Positions 1 through 6,538 of a stretch of DNA of 55,505 nucleotides are shown here, piece by piece. Within the stretch, counting starts at the first letter, position 1. Every line of letters starts with the position of its first letter. A program made the position numbers and the translations under genes. The stretch comes from Thermodesulfobacteriota bacterium (lineage in GTDB: Bacteria > Desulfobacterota_D > UBA1144 > Nemesobacterales > CSP1-2), in NCBI GenBank assembly GCA_035559815.1, contig DATMAT010000018.1, positions 1 to 55,505 on the forward strand, given 5' to 3'. Below the pieces are notes generated by a model. The model saw only the letters and a program-made list of their open reading frames with translations. It made no database searches and was not told the DNA's origin.

Positions 1-209
1 TCCCCTGAAAGGAAGGTTTCCTTTATCCACCTGAAAAACGAAATAGGGTTTTGACTATACGGACCAGAACCACCATGAAATTTTATGTGCGCTAAATAAA
101 ACCCTCTTTTTAGTATCTTCTTCTTGGCTTCTGGTAGGCTCGGCGCCCTAACCGTACCCAGCTTCTTCTTTCCCGATGAATTAAATGCTATAAATTCAAA
201 GGATTTCAT
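1..209 (-). CDS. Type II secretion / type IV pilus inner-membrane protein GspF/PilC, N-terminal part (cut by window edge)
   Basis: Translating the minus strand from the ATG at 207-209 gives 69 residues without a stop, running off the left edge. The start, MKSFEFIAFNSSGKK, followed by a short GT-x-R-A-P-S-L-P-E-A segment and then K-K-I-L-K-R-G-F, follows the T2SSF/PilC N-terminal pattern (A-x-D/N-x-x-G-K ... G-T/x-x-A-x-S-x-x-E-A ... L-x-x-x-G). In the family this cytoplasmic domain binds the assembly ATPase at the inner membrane and helps build pseudopili or pili. A good ribosome site, GAGGT, lies 5-6 bases upstream of the ATG. The gene follows two secreted collagen-like genes on the same strand with about 145 bases between. 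Only the first domain is visible, so GspF and PilC cannot be told apart. Confidence 0.7.
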   Translation of the reverse strand, partial: MKSFEFIAFNSSGKKKLGTVRAPSLPEAKKKILKRGFYLAHIKFHGGSGPYSQNPISFFRWIKETFLSG

Positions 210-245
210 TTTTTACCTCACAATCTTTGCATTCCTCATTAAAGA

Positions 246-317
246 GCCAGGAGGAGCCTGTCGACTCCTCCGATGGCACGCGGCCCAACTTCTAGAGAAT
301 AAAAACTTAAGTTTGCC
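246..317 (-). promoter_or_regulatory. Structured leader upstream of the GspF/PilC start (possible riboswitch or attenuator)
   Basis: On the minus strand the leader carries GGCAAAC (311-317), then GGGCCGCG (279-286), then a strong hairpin. The hairpin stem GGAGGAG/CTCCTCC (250-256 with 265-271) is extended by GCCA/TGGC (246-249 with 274-277). The order GGCAAAC ... GGGNCGC ... GCC recalls the c-di-GMP-I (GEMM) riboswitch, which is common before pilus and secretion genes. The second half does not match well, so this is only a resemblance. A plain hairpin that terminates or stabilises the upstream mRNA is the main alternative; there is no T-tract. Confidence 0.3.
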
Positions 318-353
318 GAAGACCGAATTTAAAAATCTCTTCATCTAGGCTCT

Positions 354-2126
354 TCAGGGCTGTTCAAAACGTATATTGATTTGCTGTCGTGGCGCGTTGC
401 ATGAAGGAGTCGGGCCCGATCCTAATCCCCCTTCCGTACCGTTACTAACCGTGCACGGCCGGATCGCTCGATTCTGGCAGTTGTTATCACTTTGACTGAA
501 TCCTGAACCAATCTCAACAGAAACTGTTACTCCACTAGGATCAAGTCCAGCATTGTACCTTATTACGTTCCATAGTTGGCCGCCACACGTCACTTGTATC
601 GGCTGTTTATTTCTGATTGCATTAATCAAAGTAGCAGCGCCTGAACCATCACATACGAATGGACCACCAAGGTCACCATACAATGTGATCCTAGTGTAAT
701 TTGGTGACAGATTATTTCTAAATGTATGCCAACTGACACATTGGGCTTGGTCAGGTGGGCTTCCAGTTTCATTTAATATGGAGAATTCTGCTGGTGCGAG
801 TATTGTTGTTGTCGTAAACCTTACCCATTCAGTTCCATTACAGCCTTCAAAATTGGTTCCGTTATAGCGCAAGTATCCCGCTTTACTGGCATCACAGGTA
901 GCTGTGTTATTAGTAAGCTGAGAGGGTCCCGGTGGTCCCTGTGGCCCCTCCGGACCCTGAGGGCCTTGTGGTCCGGTTGGTCCTTGCGGACCTGTTGCTC
1001 CAGTTGGGCCTTGTGGCCCCGCTGGACCCTGAGGACCTTCCGGTCCTTGAGCACCTTGAGTACCCTGCTCGCCCTGCGGGCCTTGTGGTCCCTCCGCCCC
1101 TACTTCTCCCTGCTCCCCTTGGTCACCTTTTTCTCCCTTACAATCCAGAGGGGTACATTCATTGTCATTATCCAAATCCTCCGTCGCTACCTCGCACGTT
1201 CCACTACCATCTAGATCCCAACATGATATACCATCGAGTCCATCAAGACCATTTTCTCCTGCTGGACCCTGTGGGCCCTGAGGACCTACTGGTCCTACCG
1301 GACCTTGAGGTCCGATTTCGCCCTGCAATCCCTGAGGTCCTTGCGGGCCGGTTTCTCCCTGAGGACCTTGAGGCCCAGTCTCTCCCTGCGGCCCTTGTGG
1401 ACCTTGCTCACCCTGCGGGCCTTGAGGTCCAATTTCACCCTGCAGCCCTTGTTCTCCTTTTTCCCCTTTACAATCTAGATGGGTACATTCATTATCATCG
1501 TTCAAATCCTCCGTGGCCACATCGCATGTTCCACTGCTGTCTAAATCCCAACACGAAGTCCCATCGAGACCATCGAGACCGTCTTCTCCGGCTGGACCCT
1601 GTGGGCCAATTTCACCCTGTAAACCCTGAGGTCCTTGCGGCCCAGTCTCACCTTGAGGCCCGGGTGGTCCCGGCGGTCCTTCAGGTCCTTGAGGACCTTG
1701 CGGACCTTCCGGCCCAGGTTCGCCCCGAGGGCCTACTGCACCTATAGTTAGATTATAGTCCTCCGTCTTACTCTGGCTTGTTCCAACAGAGACAGTAAGA
1801 AGATAGTCACCATCTGATAAACCCGGCGAAGGAAAGTCCACCACTACCGTATTGGAGTTCGCAGAAACTATAGTTAAATTGCCAAATTCTCCCAATATTA
1901 CCTTCAGGTTGCTTGTGGGGGTGAAGTTTGCTCCGAGGATCGTGATGGTTTCACTCTGAAAATCTACAAATACCTCGTTAATAGTTACACCACCCTCTAC
2001 CGGTAGCGCTGATACCTTAAGTTGAAACGATATTAGAAAGATCAGAATCACGCCCAATACTCCAAGCGCTTTAAAAAAGCCCGTCCGTGAGTATTGTTCT
2101 GGAGAATAGAAGAGTATCCTCATCAT
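354..2126 (-). CDS. Secreted collagen-like protein 1 with IPT/TIG-like domain and two Cys/Asp cassettes
   Basis: 590 residues. Residues 16-42 form a signal peptide or anchor. Residues 47-128 look like an IPT/TIG-type beta domain. Gly-X-Y collagen repeats (mostly GPQ, GPE, GET) fill 129-189, 220-299 and 331-401. The first two repeat blocks are each followed by a near-identical 30-residue cassette containing SCWDLD, SGTC, TEDL and LDCKGEKG; its D-x-D-x-S-G loops look calcium-binding and its four cysteines could form disulfides. The C-terminal 190 residues carry several cysteines and probably fold as a globular head. Start: tandem ATGs at 2121-2126 behind AAAGGAGGG. The first 130 residues are about 70 percent like the gene at 2303-3163, so the two are duplicates. 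Upstream, at about 2150-2163, is a degenerate copy of the -24/-12 element of the paralogue; co-transcription from the upstream promoter is likely. Exact function is unknown; surface filament or adhesin is an inference. Confidence 0.85.
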   Translation of the reverse strand: MMRILFYSPEQYSRTGFFKALGVLGVILIFLISFQLKVSALPVEGGVTINEVFVDFQSETITILGANFTPTSNLKVILGEFGNLTIVSANSNTVVVDFPSPGLSDGDYLLTVSVGTSQSKTEDYNLTIGAVGPRGEPGPEGPQGPQGPEGPPGPPGPQGETGPQGPQGLQGEIGPQGPAGEDGLDGLDGTSCWDLDSSGTCDVATEDLNDDNECTHLDCKGEKGEQGLQGEIGPQGPQGEQGPQGPQGETGPQGPQGETGPQGPQGLQGEIGPQGPVGPVGPQGPQGPAGENGLDGLDGISCWDLDGSGTCEVATEDLDNDNECTPLDCKGEKGDQGEQGEVGAEGPQGPQGEQGTQGAQGPEGPQGPAGPQGPTGATGPQGPTGPQGPQGPEGPQGPPGPSQLTNNTATCDASKAGYLRYNGTNFEGCNGTEWVRFTTTTILAPAEFSILNETGSPPDQAQCVSWHTFRNNLSPNYTRITLYGDLGGPFVCDGSGAATLINAIRNKQPIQVTCGGQLWNVIRYNAGLDPSGVTVSVEIGSGFSQSDNNCQNRAIRPCTVSNGTEGGLGSGPTPSCNAPRQQINIRFEQP

Positions 2127-2302
2127 TTGCTGTCCCTCCTTTACTTTTTAACAAGCAGCATTGCAGTACAACATAAGCTCCATAATTAAGTTTCAACCGC
2201 TACCGTTGTAAGAAAGATCCTTGTGCATTCTTTCAGGAACAAAATGTTCTCCGCCAGGAGCAGGGGTAAGCCTCCCAGCTCACCCCGCTTGGAATTTAAT
2301 AA

Positions 2303-3184
<882 letters not shown>

Positions 3185-3198
3185 TTAAAACTCAGCAC

Positions 3199-3214
3199 AG
3201 CAAGCCCAATGCCA
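3199..3214 (-). promoter_or_regulatory. Sigma-54 (-24/-12) promoter of the collagen-like genes
   Basis: The minus strand reads TGGCATTGGGCTTGCT. It matches the consensus TGGCAC-N5-TTGC at nine of ten defined positions, and the essential GG and GC are exactly 10 bases apart. Predicted transcription start is near 3188, leaving a leader of about 25 bases that contains the ribosome site of the gene starting at 3163. Confidence 0.75.
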
Positions 3215-3323
3215 GGTAGGAGTAAAGGAATAATGAAGAGAAGAAAGTCTAGTGAGATCAAGCGATTAAGTTAATTAAAAGAAAGTTTTCCTTATTTCTT
3301 GAATCGGTCATCTCCTAAGTTGT

Positions 3324-3342
3324 ATGTAAACGTTCTTTACAT
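3324..3342. promoter_or_regulatory. Dyad 1: ATGTAAA-N5-TTTACAT
   Basis: A perfect 7-bp inverted repeat with a 5-base spacer. Its centre is about 145 bases upstream of the predicted start of the sigma-54 promoter at 3199-3214, the usual distance for an enhancer-binding-protein site. A second copy of the same dyad lies 70 bases away, close to seven helical turns, so both would face the same side of the DNA. Confidence 0.65.
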
Positions 3343-3394
3343 GTTTCAATTCGAAAATAGCTTTAACAATTGCCAATGAAGGAATTAGACTCTG

Positions 3395-3411
3395 TGTAAA
3401 GTTGATTTACA
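3395..3411. promoter_or_regulatory. Dyad 2: TGTAAA-N5-TTTACA
   Basis: A perfect 6-bp inverted repeat with a 5-base spacer, the same core as dyad 1. It ends 14 bases before the -35 box of the sigma-70-type promoter of the activator gene, so the same protein could both activate the collagen-like genes and adjust its own expression. Confidence 0.65.
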
Positions 3412-3425
3412 TGGTGTTAATTCCA

Positions 3426-3455
3426 TTGACACCTCCATATCAACAGTGATAAAAT
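3426..3455 (+). promoter_or_regulatory. Sigma-70-type promoter of the GAF/sigma-54 activator gene
   Basis: TTGACA at 3426-3431, 18 bases of spacer, TAAAAT at 3450-3455. Transcription should begin near 3462, leaving a 15-base leader that contains the ribosome site GAGGAG at 3466-3471, before the GTG start at 3477. Confidence 0.6.
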
Positions 3456-3476
3456 TATCCAAGCTGAGGAGATAGA

Positions 3477-5024
3477 GTGCACTCCATAAAGAAACAATCC
3501 TCTCACGAACATAATAAGACCGGTGAAGAATTCCCTGAGATTATCAAAATCTCCTATGCCATAAACTCAGAAAAGGATTTGTCCAACCTTCTTTATCTTA
3601 TAGCCAGGGAAGCCGCAGACCTCACCAATGCCGAGAAAGCCAGCATTTTCCTCCTGGATAGAGAAAAGCAAGAGCTCTGGTCAATAGTGACACTTGACGG
3701 CGAGCAGATAAGGCTCGATGCCCGCATGGGGATTGCCGGAAAAGCTGCTATGACCGGTCAAATGATCAATGTGGAAGACGTTTATCAAGACCCGCGATTT
3801 TACAAGAAGGTTGATGCCCGTACCGGATACCGAACACAAAGCCTCCTCGTCGTCCCGCTAAAGAACCAGGAAGGAAAGGTAATTGGAACCTTCCAAGTCC
3901 TTAATAAAAAAGCGGGCACCTTCACCAAAAGGGACGAGGGGATTATGGAGGCCTTGGCCGAGCAGGTAGCTACCGCCATCCAAGCCGCTCAGTTGGTCGC
4001 CGACCTGAAGGATTATCAAGAGCAATTACTCAAAGAAAACGCACAGTTGTGGAAAGAGATTGAGGACCGATTCTCCACCGAGAGCATAGTAGGCACCAGC
4101 CCGGAGATTCAAAACGTGGTCAGGCTGATCGAACAGATAAGCGACAGCACCGCCAATGTCCTTATCTTCGGCGAGAGCGGCACCGGAAAGGAACTGGCAG
4201 CCAAGGCTATACACTACAACAGCCCGCGCGCAAAAAGCCCTTTCATCGCCATAAACTGCGCAGCGATTCCGGAGAGCCTAATCGAAACAGAGCTATTCGG
4301 GATTGAAAAGGGTGTGGCCACCGGGGTAGAGGCGAGAATCGGAAAATTCGAGGAAGCAAACGGAGGAACGCTATTTTTAGATGAAATCGGAGACCTTAGT
4401 CTGGCGGCCCAGGCAAAGATACTCCGTGTAATTCAGGAGAGGGTTTTACAACATGTAGGTGGCAGGAAGACAATTCCGATAGACGTGCGAATTCTAGCCG
4501 CAACAAACAAAGACCTGGAAACAGAAATCAAGAAGGGGAATTTCCGTAAAGACCTCTACTACCGTCTAAAAGAAATACAGATTCAGATGCCGGCGCTCAG
4601 GGAAATTCCTGATGATATTCCTATCCTTGTAGATCATTTTCTTACAAAGTATTGCCAGCAATTGGATAAGGAGCCAAAGAGGATTTCCGGTAGGGCACTG
4701 GACCTTTTGATGAGTTACAGTTGGCCCGGAAATGTTAGAGAGCTAGAAAACACCATAAAAAGACTGGTGACCTTAGTTCCCAGAAAATTAATATACGAAG
4801 AGGACCTTCCTGAAAATATACAGGAGAGCAGTCGGGATAAAGGGTCTCTCAAGTTGCTGTCAAAACATACCCTGAAAGAGAGGGTCGAAGAATTCGAGAG
4901 GAAGATTATCGTAGAAGCATTAGAAAGGTGTGAGCAAAACCAGATGCAAGCGGCAAAGCTTTTGGGCCTCAGCCGGCAGGGGTTGATAAATAAGATGAAG
5001 AGATACGGACTGATAAGAAGTTGA
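3477..5024 (+). CDS. GAF-domain sigma-54-dependent transcriptional activator (EBP 1)
   Basis: 515 residues. A GAF sensor domain spans about 20-170, a helical linker 172-200, an AAA+ domain 205-435 and a Fis-type helix-turn-helix 475-513. Walker A GESGTGKE is at 232-239, Walker B GGTLFLDE at 296-303, and the arginine-finger region DLYYRL is near 359-364. The sigma-54-contacting loop, normally GAFTGA, reads GVATGV at 279-284. GTG start with GAGGAG five bases before. In the family, ATP hydrolysis by the AAA+ ring remodels sigma-54 RNA polymerase and the GAF domain senses a small ligand or redox state. Divergent to the collagen-like genes, with two dyads and a sigma-54 promoter between, so it is probably their activator (inference). 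A close paralogue lies at 24294-25850. Confidence 0.9.
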   Translation: MHSIKKQSSHEHNKTGEEFPEIIKISYAINSEKDLSNLLYLIAREAADLTNAEKASIFLLDREKQELWSIVTLDGEQIRLDARMGIAGKAAMTGQMINVEDVYQDPRFYKKVDARTGYRTQSLLVVPLKNQEGKVIGTFQVLNKKAGTFTKRDEGIMEALAEQVATAIQAAQLVADLKDYQEQLLKENAQLWKEIEDRFSTESIVGTSPEIQNVVRLIEQISDSTANVLIFGESGTGKELAAKAIHYNSPRAKSPFIAINCAAIPESLIETELFGIEKGVATGVEARIGKFEEANGGTLFLDEIGDLSLAAQAKILRVIQERVLQHVGGRKTIPIDVRILAATNKDLETEIKKGNFRKDLYYRLKEIQIQMPALREIPDDIPILVDHFLTKYCQQLDKEPKRISGRALDLLMSYSWPGNVRELENTIKRLVTLVPRKLIYEEDLPENIQESSRDKGSLKLLSKHTLKERVEEFERKIIVEALERCEQNQMQAAKLLGLSRQGLINKMKRYGLIRS

Positions 5025-5044
5025 GAGTCTATAGTCGGAAATCT

Positions 5045-5101
5045 CTTGCCCCGTGCCATTTCCCCATATGCCGCCTCTAAGCCCGAAGAGCCTACATATT
5101 G
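5045..5101 (-). pseudogene. Remnant of a MazE-like antitoxin C-terminus
   Basis: The minus strand translates to GLEAAYGEMARGK. The matching region of the antitoxin gene at 6135-6365 reads DLEAAYMEMAQDE. The DNA of 5046-5100 and 6209-6256 is also visibly alike (shared blocks CCATTTCC and TATGCCGCCTCTAA). No start codon, DNA-binding part or toxin goes with it, so it looks like a leftover piece of a second copy. It sits just upstream of the VapBC pair. Confidence 0.4.
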
Positions 5102-5134
5102 ACATCTATCCATATCTTATGTACGGTTTTCCAT

Positions 5135-5365
5135 ATGAAAACTACCCTCATAATCCATGACAAAATTATGAAACGCCTCCGAGAAGAGGCCGCAAAGCGT
5201 GACACAACCATTTCCGAGTTAGTAGAAGCGGCTCTCCGTCTGATGCTCGAGCGTAAAAGAGGGGATACTACCGACATTCCACCCCTGCCTTCATTCGACC
5301 TAGGAGGAGCCTATGTGGATATATCAGACCGGGATGCCCTTTACCAAGCAATGGAAGGACGCTAA
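5135..5365 (+). CDS. vapB: VapB-family antitoxin (ribbon-helix-helix)
   Basis: 76 residues from the ATG at 5135. An earlier in-frame codon at 5099 would add 12 residues unlike the family. The N-terminal MKTTLIIHDKIMKRLREEA segment is a ribbon-helix-helix DNA-binding strand and helix. The C-terminal LPSFDLGGAYVDISDRDAL is the toxin-binding tail typical of VapB partners of PIN toxins. Its TAA overlaps the toxin ATG by one base (TAATG), so the two are translationally coupled. No clear ribosome site precedes the start. TTGACA occurs at 5099-5104, but a good -10 box is not obvious. In such pairs the antitoxin neutralises the toxin and represses the operon. Confidence 0.8.
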   Translation: MKTTLIIHDKIMKRLREEAAKRDTTISELVEAALRLMLERKRGDTTDIPPLPSFDLGGAYVDISDRDALYQAMEGR

Positions 5366-5802
5366 TGTTCGTTGTGGACACCAATGTGTTCATATATGCC
5401 ATTGATAGAAAATCAAAGGAGCACACCCAGTGTAGAACTTTGCTAGAGACATGGAGGAAAGACCGCTTACCCTGGTACACAACATGGGGGATTCTCTACG
5501 AGTTTTTACGAGTCAGCACACATCCAAGGGTTTTTCGCAATCCTCTAACCCTTGAGCAGGCCTGGAGTTTGGTCAAGGCTATACTAGCTTCTCCGGGACT
5601 GAGAATGCTTTCAGAAGGAGAAAATCACACCGAGGTAGCCGCCAGGACATTCAAGGAAATCCAGGGTTTGAGCGGTAATCTTCTCCATTATGCCCACATC
5701 GCAATCTTGATGCGAGAGCACGGTATAAAACGAATCTATACCAGGGATACGGATTTTCATCGTTTCCCCTTCCTTGAGGTCATCGACCCGGTCAACATAT
5801 AA
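5365..5802 (+). CDS. vapC: VapC-family PIN-domain ribonuclease toxin, altered active site
   Basis: 145 residues, normal VapC length. Acidic residues of the PIN site are D5 (VVDTNVF), E46 (ILYEFLR), and D128/D130 (TRDTDFHRF). The third conserved aspartate, expected in the H-D-A-H motif after G-N-L, is tyrosine here (LLHYAHIA, Y109). In the family this acid helps hold the catalytic metal, so activity may be reduced or lost; an aspartate-to-tyrosine change needs only one base (GAT to TAT). Coupled by a one-base overlap to its antitoxin. PIN toxins of this family usually cleave tRNA or rRNA; the target here cannot be read from sequence. Confidence 0.8.
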   Translation: MFVVDTNVFIYAIDRKSKEHTQCRTLLETWRKDRLPWYTTWGILYEFLRVSTHPRVFRNPLTLEQAWSLVKAILASPGLRMLSEGENHTEVAARTFKEIQGLSGNLLHYAHIAILMREHGIKRIYTRDTDFHRFPFLEVIDPVNI

Positions 5803-5827
5803 AATTTAAAAGTAAAACGAAAAGGGC

Positions 5828-6148
5828 CTACAAGTCGAGTTGCACTTTAACAGCGTTTTCGACTTTTTTCATATCTGAATCAGACAATCTTCCCACCAAG
5901 TTAATCAAGCGTGATTTGCTTACGGTGGTCAATTGATCGGCCATAGTTTTATTTTGTTTTCCACTCAGGTTCACGTATGCCTCACTAGGATAAAGTCGCT
6001 CCACCTTGCTCGTCAGCGGTACCACTTGCACCCGGTTCAGAAATTTATTTGAAGCATCATTACTGATAATGACTGCGGGTCTTTTCTTTTTGATTTCACC
6101 GCTGATAGAGGGTTCAAAGTTTACCCTCTATACCTCACCGCGGTTCAT
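5828..6148 (-). pseudogene. mazF: MazF-family endoribonuclease toxin with amber stop at codon 7
   Basis: Starting at the ATG at 6146-6148, which overlaps the antitoxin end by 14 bases, the frame reads M-N-R-G-E-V-stop. It then continues [24 protein letters not shown], and further in frame to a normal MazF end with [10 protein letters not shown] and VGRLSD. Family members read RGEVW-x-V-N-F, so the tryptophan codon TGG has become TAG (6128-6130). The rest, 106 codons in all, is intact. Translation could restart only at a GTG at 6031, which would lose the N-terminal half including the R-P-A-V-I-I-S-N-D motif. Either a recently inactivated toxin, a sequencing error, or readthrough; no evidence in the window favours recoding. 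Confidence 0.8.
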
Positions 6149-6365
6149 CGCTGACGTCTCCGATTGTGGCTTCAGACCACTCTAATGCTTTGGCTTCACG
6201 TCCCTCGTCTTGCGCCATTTCCATGTATGCCGCCTCTAAATCTTGAGAGACTACACGAGGTCTAACCAAGGATTCTATAAATTGGCTAATATTTCTGGGA
6301 CCAATGACTTTATGTAACCCCTCATAAACCTTTTCATCTATGGTAATAGTTAGTTTTTTCTGCAT
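6135..6365 (-). CDS. MazE-like / ribbon-helix-helix antitoxin
   Basis: 76 residues from the ATG at 6363-6365, preceded by AGGAG five bases upstream. An ATG 24 bases earlier lies inside the operator and has no ribosome site. The N-terminal MQKKLTITIDEKVYEGLHKV is a ribbon-helix-helix strand and helix; the C-terminal half is acidic (LEAAYMEMAQDE, DVSDEP) as in toxin-binding tails. It appears intact although its MazF partner carries an early stop. The two genes overlap by 14 bases. A perfect palindrome straddles its promoter, consistent with autorepression. Confidence 0.8.
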   Translation of the reverse strand: MQKKLTITIDEKVYEGLHKVIGPRNISQFIESLVRPRVVSQDLEAAYMEMAQDEGREAKALEWSEATIGDVSDEPR

Positions 6366-6376
6366 ATTTACTCCTA

Positions 6377-6425
6377 TGTACGTATTCAATACGTACAGTA
6401 TAGGTTACAACATTAAGAAGCACAA
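6377..6425 (-). promoter_or_regulatory. Antitoxin/toxin promoter with overlapping operator
   Basis: On the minus strand TTGTGC (6420-6425), 17 bases, then TATACT (6397-6402) form a sigma-70-type promoter. Directly after the -10 lies a perfect inverted repeat: arm TGTACGTATT (6377-6386) and its complement (6388-6397) around one central base. A repressor bound there would cover the transcription start, as expected for an antitoxin operator. Confidence 0.7.
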
Positions 6426-6538
6426 GAAATGCAAGGAAGAATGTGAACACTGAACTGCATTCTTGCCCTTAGACAGGATTAAGGTGAACTGTAAAAATTT
6501 TATTCATTAGTGTAAGCTTGTGCACATACGTGGCTATT

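Noticed and set aside
246-277. Hairpin as an intrinsic terminator of the collagen-like transcript
   Set aside because: No T-tract follows it on the transcribed strand, so I list it as leader structure instead of a terminator.
124-348. 74-codon plus-strand frame at the left edge
   Set aside because: It lies antisense to the start of the GspF/PilC gene, which has a family-like protein sequence and a ribosome site; the plus-strand product resembles nothing.
354-1740. Tandem DNA repeats here as a possible CRISPR or satellite array
   Set aside because: The periodicity is 9 bases and follows Gly-X-Y codons; there are no unique spacers.
932-1747. 271-codon plus-strand frame opposite the collagen-like gene
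   Set aside because: The Gly-X-Y codons leave the complementary strand open by composition. The product is Leu/Pro repeats with no family features.
2148-2165. Second sigma-54 promoter directly before collagen-like gene 1
   Set aside because: The aligned sequence reads TGCAATGCTGCTTGT; both the GG and the GC essential pairs are changed, so I treat it only as a degenerate copy.
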